Position numbers and translations under genes: made by a program. The notes beneath the pieces were generated by a model. The model saw only the letters and a list, made by a program, of their open reading frames with translations. It was not told where the DNA came from and made no database searches. A DNA stretch of 43,338 bases from Gammaproteobacteria bacterium (GTDB lineage: Bacteria > Pseudomonadota > Gammaproteobacteria > Pseudomonadales > Pseudohongiellaceae), in NCBI GenBank assembly GCA_030654835.1, contig JAURWS010000010.1, positions 1 through 43,338 of the forward strand, given 5' to 3'. Below are positions 1-6,355 of the stretch, one piece after another (within the stretch, counting starts at the first letter, position 1; each line of letters starts with the position of its first letter).

Positions 1-2
1 CG

Positions 3-1073
3 ATCAGCTACTCCAAAGTGCGCGCTATGACCCGTTCTGCGACGCCGGAAAATGAACAGATGCTGTTGCAGGTGGCGCTGCATGGTACAGCGCAACACGT
101 CGAGCAACTGGTGCGAAAATATCGGCGCGCCGAGAGCCTGACGGATGACCGCCGCGCTGAAAGCCAGTACGAAGCGCGTGAACTCACCTGCTACTTCGAT
201 GATGATGGGATGCTGGTGCTGCGAGGACGCATGACACCGGAAGACGGTGCCGTCTTCATGAAAGCCTTGGAAGCGATGGTTGCTGCACAAAATCCACCTG
301 TCGTTACGGACGAAGAAACTGCAAGTCTCCCGGAAAGAACGTTCCCGCAGAAACGTGTGGATGCACTGCTCGCATTGGCCGAGCAGGCGATGAGCACGAT
401 GGAGGAAGGATTGCAGCCCGTGAACTCCGCCGACAAATATCAGGTCGTGGTTCACATCGAACGTGGCAGTGAACAACATTGCTCAATTGAGAGCGGCGCT
501 CATCACTTGCCGCTGTCACCAGCCACCGCCAGACGTCTGTGCTGCGATGCTTCATTGGTCCCAGTGCTGGAGGATGCCAGCGGTAATGTGCTAAATGTCG
601 GCCGCAAGACCCGCGCCATTCCTCCCTCAATTCGACGCGCTCTGCAGATTCGCGACCACGGTTGTCGCTTTCCAGGCTGCTGCGAGTCTCGCTACGTGGA
701 CGCACACCATGTGCAGCACTGGTGCGATGGCGGCGAGACGAGGCTCAATAATCTGGTGCTGCTGTGCCGACATCACCATCGGCTGCTGCATCAGGAGGGT
801 TACGAGATTGTGAAAAGCGGTGAGCAGCAGTTCGAGTTTTTGACCCCTGCTGGTGGCGCGCTGCCCGCAGTCCTTGTTCCGCAATTTGCAGCGTCGGAGG
901 ATATGGCGAGTGAAACCCTGGCTATCGAGAGAGAGCATGACGGGATTGGTTTGGCGATTGATTCCCACACGGCGGTGACGCGCTGGGAGGGGGAGAAGAT
1001 GGATTATGATCTGGCGGTGGGAGCGATGTTGCGGAGGCGGATGCTGGGGTTTAATGCGGGGCGGTGGATATAG
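3..1073 (+). CDS. DUF222 / HNH endonuclease domain protein (5' end outside window)
   Basis: The reading frame is open from the first bases of the window, and the peptide preceding the first possible GTG (position 18), ISYSKVRAMTR, is typical of the interior of DUF222 proteins, so the gene starts upstream. The first two thirds resemble DUF222 (13E12-repeat-type) sequence. The C-terminal part is an HNH nuclease fold (about nt 645-800): Cys pair CRFPGC, the DAHHV catalytic His pair, the NNLVLLCRHHH metal-binding segment and LLHQEGY. In the family these are single-domain-pair proteins, often in many genomic copies, whose biological role is poorly known; DNA cleavage is inferred from the HNH residues. 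The last codons switch to GGG/CGG-rich usage. There is no partner gene on the same strand. Confidence 0.85.
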   Translation: MSYSKVRAMTRSATPENEQMLLQVALHGTAQHVEQLVRKYRRAESLTDDRRAESQYEARELTCYFDDDGMLVLRGRMTPEDGAVFMKALEAMVAAQNPPVVTDEETASLPERTFPQKRVDALLALAEQAMSTMEEGLQPVNSADKYQVVVHIERGSEQHCSIESGAHHLPLSPATARRLCCDASLVPVLEDASGNVLNVGRKTRAIPPSIRRALQIRDHGCRFPGCCESRYVDAHHVQHWCDGGETRLNNLVLLCRHHHRLLHQEGYEIVKSGEQQFEFLTPAGGALPAVLVPQFAASEDMASETLAIEREHDGIGLAIDSHTAVTRWEGEKMDYDLAVGAMLRRRMLGFNAGRWI

Positions 1074-1161
1074 GGCCCCTTGAGCTTGTTACATGCGCTC
1101 CTCCCGGTGACGGTAATGCCATAACCTCAATACGACAATCATTTCAGTCGCAGCGGCAGCC

Positions 1162-1188
1162 CCCGTAAGATCGAAGTCGGTATAGACA
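1162..1188. repeat. 27-bp duplicate of a beta-barrel gene segment (copy 1, downstream of the gene)
   Basis: This stretch is identical to positions 1550-1576 inside the beta-barrel protein gene. It lies 3' of that gene's stop codon (minus strand) and in one minus-strand frame would encode the same peptide, VYTDFDLTG, followed by about 24 further codons to a TAA at about 1090-1092. Copy 2 is the coding copy. Confidence 0.85.
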
Positions 1189-1239
1189 AGTGTTTGCTTC
1201 TTTGCCTGAATGCTGCCGATGAAGAGTCTATATGGATGC

Positions 1240-1839
1240 TTAAAACTCCCACTTCAGTGATAACACCATCGCTGAGTTCTTGTTGTTCAAACGTGGAGAG
1301 CCCGGAAAATCAAATTGGTAGTAGTTGTACTCCAACTCCAATTCCAGCTGTTCGGATAATTCATAACTGGCACCAAGACCCATCAGAGCATCTGACTCGC
1401 TGAAGCTCAACTTCCCGGTACTGTTCATGCCAGTACTTCTACTGAAAAAGAAAAATGACGAATCAGCAGACCACCAGATCTGACCAGCCTTGGCAAACAG
1501 GGCAATATTTTCAGATAGTGGGAGGTGCCCGGTCACCACAGCGCTGACGCCCGTAAGATCGAAGTCGGTATAGACAGATGTTGGGGCAGGAAATTTTCCG
1601 AGGTCGTCGTAACTCAGCTCAATGCCGAGATGAGGGCTGAGTTGCCATCCAACTGCGGCCTTCAGTACGGTTGTATTCTCTTCCGGAAGGCCGGATTGAA
1701 TCCAGTTTTTGCCTGCGCTTCCGCTGACGTAGATTCCTGAATCTGAATTCTGGTCTGCTGTGGCGGCGTTCGCGAAAAGTAGAACGGTTAAGGCGGAAGA
1801 TAAGAGCAGTCGTGACGGTTTAATGTCCATATTATTCAT
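1240..1839 (-). CDS. Small outer-membrane beta-barrel protein (OmpA/OmpW-like fold)
   Basis: 199 residues. The N-terminus has a signal peptide (hydrophobic LLLSSALTVLLFANAATA, cleavage after ATA). The remainder shows alternating polar/hydrophobic strands with Gly and aromatic residues (IYVSGSAGKNW, LGIELSYDDLG, IALFAKAGQIWW, LELELEYNYYQF) and ends in the strand ALVLSLKWEF-like pattern with terminal Phe, the usual signal for insertion by the BAM complex. About eight strands are expected. The start ATG at 1839 is preceded by AAAAGGA. It follows the PrcB-like gene at 54 bp on the same strand, so the two may be co-transcribed. Base composition is lower in GC than the flanking genes, suggesting acquisition. 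Ligand and function are unknown; the assignment rests on fold-type features only. Confidence 0.75.
   Translation of the reverse strand: MNNMDIKPSRLLLSSALTVLLFANAATADQNSDSGIYVSGSAGKNWIQSGLPEENTTVLKAAVGWQLSPHLGIELSYDDLGKFPAPTSVYTDFDLTGVSAVVTGHLPLSENIALFAKAGQIWWSADSSFFFFSRSTGMNSTGKLSFSESDALMGLGASYELSEQLELELEYNYYQFDFPGSPRLNNKNSAMVLSLKWEF
1550..1576. repeat. 27-bp duplicate of a beta-barrel gene segment (copy 2, coding)
   Basis: Identical to 1162-1188, 388 bp away in the same orientation. Here it encodes a predicted transmembrane strand, VYTDFDLTG, of the outer-membrane protein. Confidence 0.85.
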
Positions 1840-1893
1840 CCTTTTCGGGGTAAATCAAATTTACACAGCGGGTTTCGTAGACACTTTGCCTTC

Positions 1894-2373
1894 TCATTTA
1901 CAAAAGAAAACTGCCTCTCTGGAAAAGAGTTGCAGCCTACCCTGCGGCTTAGGTAACAGAATGACGATAGTTGGATATGTTACGTTTGCCGTAATGGAAC
2001 AGCCGCCATCAGAGCGCAGAACCAAGGCGCCAACATATGTAGTTGAACCGCCGCCCTTTACATACTCAATCATTAACGACCGACCGGCACTCCCGGCACC
2101 AAGACCGCCGGCAATAACTGTATAGGCATCAAAATCAAATTGCGGCGGAATGTTTAGTTCTGATTCCGGTGCGAGATACTTCCCGGCATTCTCTCTATAG
2201 AATGCCTCCCAAGCTTCGCGACTCTCAATAACTTTTACCCAAGTGCCATCTACTCTGACGTCAAAGGGTACATCTATCTGAGCGTAGGAAAATACGTTAG
2301 CGGCTGTTGCTTGAGTCGAAACCAAGCAAAGTGAGCTATATACGATTACTGCCGCGATCCAGAACTTGTACAT
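1894..2373 (-). CDS. Secreted protein with PrcB-like C-terminal domain
   Basis: 159 residues with a clear signal peptide (FWIAAVIVYSSLCLVSTQATA, cleavage after ATA). The mature part has the pattern of PrcB C-terminal-like domains: a Trp-centred segment (VIESREAWEAFYREN), then PPQFDFDAYTVIAGGLG, a central strand with Gly-Ser, and the final TYPTIVILLPKP strand. One Cys pair is possible (C134-C158 region). PrcB was named as a subunit of a treponemal protease complex; most bacterial homologues have no known function, and there is no protease gene next to it here. The ATG at 2373 has AGGAAATTAT before it. It lies between the GNAT gene and the beta-barrel gene, all on the minus strand, in an AT-richer patch. 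The domain match is by eye and moderate. Confidence 0.6.
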   Translation of the reverse strand: MYKFWIAAVIVYSSLCLVSTQATAANVFSYAQIDVPFDVRVDGTWVKVIESREAWEAFYRENAGKYLAPESELNIPPQFDFDAYTVIAGGLGAGSAGRSLMIEYVKGGGSTTYVGALVLRSDGGCSITANVTYPTIVILLPKPQGRLQLFSREAVFFCK

Positions 2374-2401
2374 ATAATTTCCTGGAAACTTGACGTCGTG
2401 A

Positions 2402-2427
2402 ACAACGGCGCGCCCGCAGCGCGGTTG
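2402..2427. repeat. Imperfect hairpin between PrcB-like gene and GNAT gene
   Basis: CAACGGCGC and GCGCGGTTG are nearly perfect inverted arms (one mismatch) around a 7-nt loop, directly upstream of the PrcB-like gene's ribosome binding site. It could be a regulatory or terminator-like stem; there is no U-run. Confidence 0.4.
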
Positions 2428-2483
2428 TGGTGCCGACTTAAAAGTTCATGCATGGTTAGGGAGCTTAGAAGCCAATGCCCATG

Positions 2484-2547
2484 GTAACCGGCTTGTGTGA
2501 AGCGCACGTCCGGCGCCAAAGGCGCGCAGTTCACCTGTTTGTTACGT
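2484..2547 (-). repeat. attC-like imperfect hairpin downstream of GNAT gene
   Basis: Read on the minus strand, the outer arms CGTAAC and GTTAC pair, and an unpaired spacer follows. GTGAA pairs with TTCAC, then GCGC with GCGC after a two-base bulge, and an inner stem GCC-TTT-GGC closes the structure. The GNAT stop codon TAA sits inside the first arm (GTAACAAAC), as is common for integron cassettes. The R box triplets AAC and GTT are present, but the seven-base core consensus is not fully met, and no integrase gene is in the window. Treat it as a candidate only. Confidence 0.35.
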
Positions 2548-2970
2548 GCGGCTGTAGCGATATACATTTGTATCACGCTGAACAAATCCAACTTGTTTAT
2601 ACAGTTCATTCGCCGCCACACGTGACGGTCGCGAGGTCAAATCGACGGTTTTGGCGCCTAATGAAAATGCCAGTTCCAAAGCGTTGTTCGAGAGAAGCTT
2701 GCCGACACCTTTACCTCGTGCTTCCTCGGAGACCACCACGTCTTCTATCCACGCTCGAATTCCCGTAGGTATAGGAAGAACAACGACGGTAAGCGCCCCA
2801 TAGTACGTACCCCCCTCCTTAGCAATTAGGAGATGAGTGGAAGCATTTTCGATGATACTCCTCAAAGCGGCCTCATCAAGAAACTCTGCGGACGAGGACA
2901 GCTGAGGGATCAGCACATTGAGCGCTGATAGCACCTGATCCGAATACTCTTTGACTTCTATTATTTCCAT
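2542..2970 (-). CDS. GNAT-family N-acetyltransferase
   Basis: 142 residues from the ATG at 2970 (MEIIEVKEYSDQ). The frame also allows an upstream start at 3018, but that would put coding sequence through a palindrome, so 2970 is preferred. The GNAT core is clear: motif A is VVSEEARGKGVGKLLSNNALELA, where R-G-K-G-V-G binds the acetyl-CoA pyrophosphate. It is preceded by the strand IRAWIEDVVV and followed by the VDLTSRPSRVAANELYKQVGFV segment typical of motif B (Asn-x-x-Tyr-x-x-x-Gly-Phe). Substrate is unknown; small GNATs acetylate antibiotics, amines or peptides. Short acetyltransferases like this are frequent integron cassette genes, which fits the flanking structures. Confidence 0.85.
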   Translation of the reverse strand: MEIIEVKEYSDQVLSALNVLIPQLSSSAEFLDEAALRSIIENASTHLLIAKEGGTYYGALTVVVLPIPTGIRAWIEDVVVSEEARGKGVGKLLSNNALELAFSLGAKTVDLTSRPSRVAANELYKQVGFVQRDTNVYRYSRT

Positions 2971-2998
2971 TGTGAACTCAGTTGAACGCGTAACGCCC

Positions 2999-3051
2999 GT
3001 GCTTTGGCGCCAAAGCATGTTGGCGTGGCTTTTGCGTCTTCTGCAAAAGGC
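2999..3051. repeat. Two adjacent stem-loops upstream of GNAT gene
   Basis: A perfect palindrome, TGCTTTGGCGCCAAAGCA, is followed by a second hairpin with arms CTTTTGC and GCAAAAG. Short outer arms (AACGCC-type and GGCGT-type) enclose both, so the single strand could fold as a three-stem cloverleaf. It abuts the left end of the IS5-family element and may be the remnant of a cassette recombination site. The evidence is structural only. Confidence 0.45.
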
Positions 3052-3067
3052 GTGACGACATACTTAT

Positions 3068-3083
3068 GGGCACCTCCGGAAAT
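3068..3083 (+). repeat. Left terminal inverted repeat of the IS
   Basis: GGGCACCTCCGGAAAT, matched exactly by the reverse complement of 4297-4312. Confidence 0.9.
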
Positions 3084-3133
3084 TAACCAATTCCTGTAAA
3101 CTATCGCAAAATCTTTACACATGCGAGTGACTC

Positions 3134-4165
3134 ATGGCCCACCCCGGATTTTTCGATCTTGATGATCGCTTCAAGAAGCTGGATGAACGAGATGCTTTGC
3201 TGCAGCTCGATAAGTTTGTTGATTGGGAGCTGTTTCGTTTACCCCTTGATGGTGTGCGTCCTCCATTGCCTGCGAATCGTCCCGGCCGCAGGCCCTACGA
3301 CAATATTCTGATGTTCAAAGCCTTGGTGTTGCAGCATTTGTACAATCTGTCCGATGAAGAGTTGGAGTTTCAAATACGGGATCGTTTTACTTTCATGCGC
3401 TTTTTAGGGCTGCAACCCGAATCCACTACGCCTGACCGCAATACGTTCTGGGACTTTCGCGAACTGCTGGCAAAGGCAGACCTGGGCAAGTCATTGTTCG
3501 TTTATTTTGAACTGCACTTGCAAGAGAAAGGCTATTCAGCGCGCAAAGGTCAAATTGTCGATGCCAGTTTTGTTGAAGCTCCCCGGCAGCGTAACAGCCG
3601 GGAAGAGAATGAGGCGATCAAGAAGGGAGAAGTGCCGCCGACACTGTCACAGAATCGGGCTTGTTTGCGCCAGAAGGATCTGGACGCTCGCTGGACGAAG
3701 AAGAATGACGAGACACATTATGGCTACAAGAACCATGTGTGCATTGATAACGCGCATAAATTGATTCGTGAGTACGAGGTGACCTCGGCAGAGGTGCATG
3801 ACAGCCAGGTGTTGCTGGAGATACTGACGAAAAATAGTTCCCAGGCGGTCTGGGCAGATAGTGCGTATCGAAGCGAAGAGAATGAGTTGGCGTTGCAGAC
3901 TTGTGGTTATCGCAGTCGCATTCACGAGCGGGCTTATCGAGACAAGCCGCTGACGCAAAAGCAGCAGACGAAGAACAAGGCGAAATCCAAAGTGCGTGCG
4001 AGAGTGGAGCATGTGTTTGGGTCGATCACGAATGAGCAGGATGGTTTGCATGTGCGGGTGATTGGCATACTGCGAGCGAGCACGAAGGTTGGCCTGACCA
4101 ATCTGGTGTACAACCTGCGCCGTTTTACGAGCTTGCGCAGGATAGCTACGTGTGCCGCGAGGTGA
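3134..4165 (+). CDS. IS5-family transposase
   Basis: 343 residues, a full-length DDE transposase. The N-terminal DUF772-type region (about residues 40-115) contains GRRPYDNILMFKALVLQHLYNLSDEELEFQI and FLGL...TTPDRNTFWDFRE. The catalytic domain has the first Asp in QIVDASFVE, the second in AVWADSAYRSEENE and the Glu in RARVEHVFGSI, the standard IS5 DDE arrangement. No internal stop or frameshift is seen, so the enzyme is probably active. The start ATG at 3134 is chosen because the IS5 N-terminus begins there (MAHPGFFDLDDRF). An ATG at about 3121 is out of frame. Confidence 0.95.
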   Translation: MAHPGFFDLDDRFKKLDERDALLQLDKFVDWELFRLPLDGVRPPLPANRPGRRPYDNILMFKALVLQHLYNLSDEELEFQIRDRFTFMRFLGLQPESTTPDRNTFWDFRELLAKADLGKSLFVYFELHLQEKGYSARKGQIVDASFVEAPRQRNSREENEAIKKGEVPPTLSQNRACLRQKDLDARWTKKNDETHYGYKNHVCIDNAHKLIREYEVTSAEVHDSQVLLEILTKNSSQAVWADSAYRSEENELALQTCGYRSRIHERAYRDKPLTQKQQTKNKAKSKVRARVEHVFGSITNEQDGLHVRVIGILRASTKVGLTNLVYNLRRFTSLRRIATCAAR

Positions 4166-4296
4166 TTGGGGGCAGTGAGCGCCAGTAGAGGCACTGAAAG
4201 GTCTGAAAATCAGGGCTTTTTGATGAGCTGGTGAAAAAACTCAGGATTTAACGCAGGAAACCGCGCATACCGAAAATCGGTGAGAGAAATTTTCCG

Positions 4297-4312
4297 ATTT
4301 CCGGAGGTGCCC
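4297..4312 (-). repeat. Right terminal inverted repeat of the IS
   Basis: Reverse complement of 3068-3083, a 16/16 match. It marks the exact junction with the EAL gene remnant. Confidence 0.9.
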
Positions 4313-4675
4313 TGTAGCATTATTACCCGCCTCAATAAAAGCGGTCTGCATTTTGCTATCGACGATTTTGGAACGGGTTACTCGTCACTCTCCTATCTGA
4401 GTCGCTTGCCAATGAGTCAGCTGAAGATAGATCAGTCGTTCGTCCGCACCATTGGCCATAACGACAAAGACATGGCTATCGTCCGCACCATCATCGATAT
4501 GGCCCATACCCTGAATATGGAAGTATTGGCAGAGGGCGTCGAGAAAGACACCCAACGCAACTATCTGCTCCAACACGGCTGCAAGCTGTTCCAAGGCTAT
4601 CTGTTCGGCAAGCCGGTACCACTGCAGGAATTCAACGCACTTCTATCGCGTTCGCGGATCACGCCCCGCCACTAA
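4313..4675 (+). pseudogene. C-terminal remnant of an EAL-domain (c-di-GMP phosphodiesterase) gene
   Basis: About 120 codons of the C-terminal half of an EAL domain: FAIDDFGTGYSSLSYLSRLP (the DD metal-binding pair), LKIDQSFVRT (catalytic Lys), EVLAEGVEKDTQ (Glu) and CKLFQGYLFGKPVP (Gln). The N-terminal half, with the EAL signature itself and the upstream sensory part, is missing. Homology starts exactly at the right end of the IS. The frame can be opened by a GTG at 4280 inside the IS right end, giving a 131-residue product. That product lacks the first Glu and Asn metal ligands, so phosphodiesterase activity is not expected. It ends just before a REP-like palindrome. Confidence 0.85.
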
Positions 4676-4680
4676 CCCTC

Positions 4681-4704
4681 TGTGGGAGCGAGCCCGCTCG
4701 CGAT
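4681..4704 (+). repeat. REP-like palindrome (orphan)
   Basis: TGTGGGAGCGAGCCCGCTCG followed by CGAT, with a GCGAGC/GCTCGC stem. It matches the TGTGGGAGCG head seen at 5873, 5968 (inverted) and 34450. It lies between two convergent genes, a common REP location. Confidence 0.75.
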
Positions 4705-4747
4705 AGTGCCACACGCAACTTCAATCAGGGCGCAATCGCGGGCACAT

Positions 4748-5680
4748 TCAAACTACTTCGGGGATGCGCGCCACAATTACTTCCTGCCGCGCACGGCTGA
4801 TGCCGTAGATCACCCGCTCGCCAGTCGCGCTGCGATCCCACGCCCACGACTGCCCCTCGAAGGGCACGTCGATGGTGGTGACATATTCCAGCGTGACGCC
4901 CTGTTTGGGCAGACGCAGCACGTGCAACTGTGCTGCATCGTGGCCGGTGACATACAGCAGGCCGTCGTCGCCCCAGTCGCCGCCCGAGCAGGAACTGTCG
5001 CCCCACGTAGCGATGACCTGCGGCGGGAAGAGCCATGACTGCAGCTCCTGCCAGTTGTCGTCGAACTTGGCCACATGGGTCCAACGCTGATCGAATCCCG
5101 GGGTGGTGCCGCCGTCGTTGTAGTTGGCGAAGCAGGCCCACCAGAACCCTTGATGCCGCACGGCCCAGGTCAGCGAGCCGAGACGCATGCCCAGAGCGTA
5201 GCTTTCCAGCGGCTGCAGGCTGCGCGCGTCGTAGATCTCCAGCGAGCTGGCCATGGGCAGTTGCGAGAAATTCGAGTGCGACAGCACCAGCCGGTTGCCG
5301 TCCAGCCAACCCGAGTTCAAATGAATGATGGCGCCAGCGCGCGGCCCGAACCATTCAGCCACACGCTCGCCGGTGTCCTTGCGGTGCTTGACCAGTGCGT
5401 GGTTGCCGATGCCGTAAAAGTGCTCGGCATCCACGGCCACGCCCTGATTCGCTTCCATGATGTGCCAGCGTTTGAGTTCCGTGGCCACCAGACCGTGATG
5501 GTTCAGCGCTGGCGCCGGTGCCGTTGGGAGTGACTCCAGCCATTGCCGGTAAGCGGCGCGCAGGGCCTCATCGCCGATGTTCTCGGCAGCGAAGCTTCTG
5601 CTGACGAAACCCGTGGCAGCAACACCGGCCGCACCAGCCATTCCCAACAGCATCTTGCGACGTGAGAGTGTATTCAGCAT
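4748..5680 (-). CDS. Tat-exported protein of unknown function, probable beta-propeller
   Basis: 310 residues. The N-terminus SRRKMLLGMAGAAGVAATGF is a twin-arginine signal followed by AAENIG, so the folded protein is probably exported to the periplasm. The mature part contains repeated strand/turn units ending in Trp or Tyr with Asp-Gly turns (GVAVDAEHFYGIGNHALVKH, IHLNSGWLDGNRLVLSHSN, LEIYDARSLQPLESYAL, DDGLLYVTGHDAAQLHVLRL, GQSWAWDRSATGERVIYGISR). These resemble the blades of six- or seven-bladed propellers of the YncE/quinoprotein-like kind. I recognise no catalytic signature. It stands alone, with a REP on one side and a REPIN region on the other. I cannot say what it binds; a cofactor-requiring or periplasmically unstable fold is suggested only by Tat export. 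Confidence 0.65.
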   Translation of the reverse strand: MLNTLSRRKMLLGMAGAAGVAATGFVSRSFAAENIGDEALRAAYRQWLESLPTAPAPALNHHGLVATELKRWHIMEANQGVAVDAEHFYGIGNHALVKHRKDTGERVAEWFGPRAGAIIHLNSGWLDGNRLVLSHSNFSQLPMASSLEIYDARSLQPLESYALGMRLGSLTWAVRHQGFWWACFANYNDGGTTPGFDQRWTHVAKFDDNWQELQSWLFPPQVIATWGDSSCSGGDWGDDGLLYVTGHDAAQLHVLRLPKQGVTLEYVTTIDVPFEGQSWAWDRSATGERVIYGISRARQEVIVARIPEVV

Positions 5681-5872
5681 CAGAATTTCCTCTTGATTTG
5701 CAGGTTCCAGCTCCGTCTTGGCAGCAGTGACTGACTCACGGAGGGGGCATCCCGCATGTGCGCGAATGCCCGAAGATTTCTTCGAGGCACTGTGAGGCGT
5801 TCAGGGTAGGGAATGATTGCGACACTGCGACGACATTGGGATGGCAGAAAGACTGCGGTTGTGTGACAGCTG
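5681..5872. other. Intergenic region, divergent promoters expected
   Basis: Between the start of the Tat protein gene (minus strand) and the REPIN that precedes arsR. It must hold the promoter for the Tat protein gene. I see no convincing -35/-10 pair, tRNA or conserved small gene in it. Confidence 0.4.
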
Positions 5873-5968
5873 TGTGGGAGCGTACCCGAAGGGCATAAAG
5901 GCCCACCAGCGATTCGCGCCCCGTTAAGCTTAGATCAAAGAACAATCGCGGGCAGGCCCGCTCCCACA
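5873..5968. repeat. REPIN: two inverted REP-like palindromes
   Basis: The left unit begins TGTGGGAGCG at 5873 and the right unit is its inverted counterpart, ATCGCGGGCAGGCCCGCTCCC plus ACA, ending at 5968. A head-to-head pair about 96 bp long is the usual REPIN/BIME arrangement. It ends about 30 bp upstream of the arsR operator. Confidence 0.7.
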
Positions 5969-5998
5969 GTTGCAAGAGCGCTCTTCAGAGCGTAAAGT

Positions 5999-6026
5999 AT
6001 TTCAACATCTATTGAGATATTGAAAT
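5999..6026. promoter_or_regulatory. Probable ArsR operator overlapping the arsR start codon
   Basis: ATTTCAACATCT, a four-base spacer ATTG, then AGATATTGAAAT: a 12-bp inverted repeat with one mismatch. The right arm ends inside the arsR ATG (6025-6027). ArsR-family repressors bind dyads of this size. There is no Shine-Dalgarno sequence between the dyad and the ATG, so the mRNA may be leaderless or poorly translated. Confidence 0.7.
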
Positions 6027-6342
6027 GAAAGTCACGGAAAAGAACGCACTCAATGGCTTTGCCGCGCTGTCTCAGGAGACGCGCCTGCGCATTGTCCGCT
6101 TACTGGTAACGGCTGGCCCGGCCGGGCTGCCAGCGGGTACTATCGCCGAACGGGTAGGCGGCAGTTCGTCGCGCATGTCCTTTCATTTGAGCCATCTTGA
6201 ACAGTCTGGGCTGGTGCAGTCCCGGCGCGAGGGGCGTTCCATCATCTACCGCGTGTCCTTTCCGGCTCTCAATGGCTTGGTCGAATTTCTCACCCACAAC
6301 TGCTGCAAAGGGCATGCAAACCCGCATCCGTTTGTGCATTGA
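6025..6342 (+). CDS. arsR: ArsR-family arsenic-responsive repressor
   Basis: 105 residues, normal for ArsR. A winged helix-turn-helix covers residues 10-85: [54 protein letters not shown] (recognition helix [10 protein letters not shown]). The C-terminus carries a vicinal Cys pair, C93-C94 (THNCCKGH). In this subgroup these C-terminal cysteines bind As(III) or methylated As(III) in place of the CVCDL motif of the E. coli type, which is absent here. Binding of arsenite would release the repressor from the dyad that overlaps its own start codon. It is the first gene of arsR-arsH-exporter, with arsH starting 13 bp after its stop. Confidence 0.93.
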   Translation: MKVTEKNALNGFAALSQETRLRIVRLLVTAGPAGLPAGTIAERVGGSSSRMSFHLSHLEQSGLVQSRREGRSIIYRVSFPALNGLVEFLTHNCCKGHANPHPFVH

Positions 6343-6355
6343 AGGAGCATCGTTG

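Larger units (their letters stand above)
3068..4312 (+). mobile_element. IS5-family insertion sequence, complete (1245 bp)
   Basis: Perfect 16-bp terminal inverted repeats GGGCACCTCCGGAAAT occur at 3068-3083 and, inverted, at 4297-4312. One transposase gene lies between them. The flanking bases (TTAT on the left, TGTA on the right) do not form the expected 4-bp target duplication, and the right side runs straight into a truncated EAL gene. This suggests that a deletion or recombination followed insertion. Confidence 0.85.

Noticed and set aside
5736-5975. 79-codon minus-strand frame
   Set aside because: Runs through the REPIN palindromes and has no ribosome binding site or homology.
6197-6355. 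Upstream extension of ArsH
   Set aside because: Overlaps arsR in another frame. The ATG at 6356 has a good ribosome binding site and matches the ArsH N-terminus.
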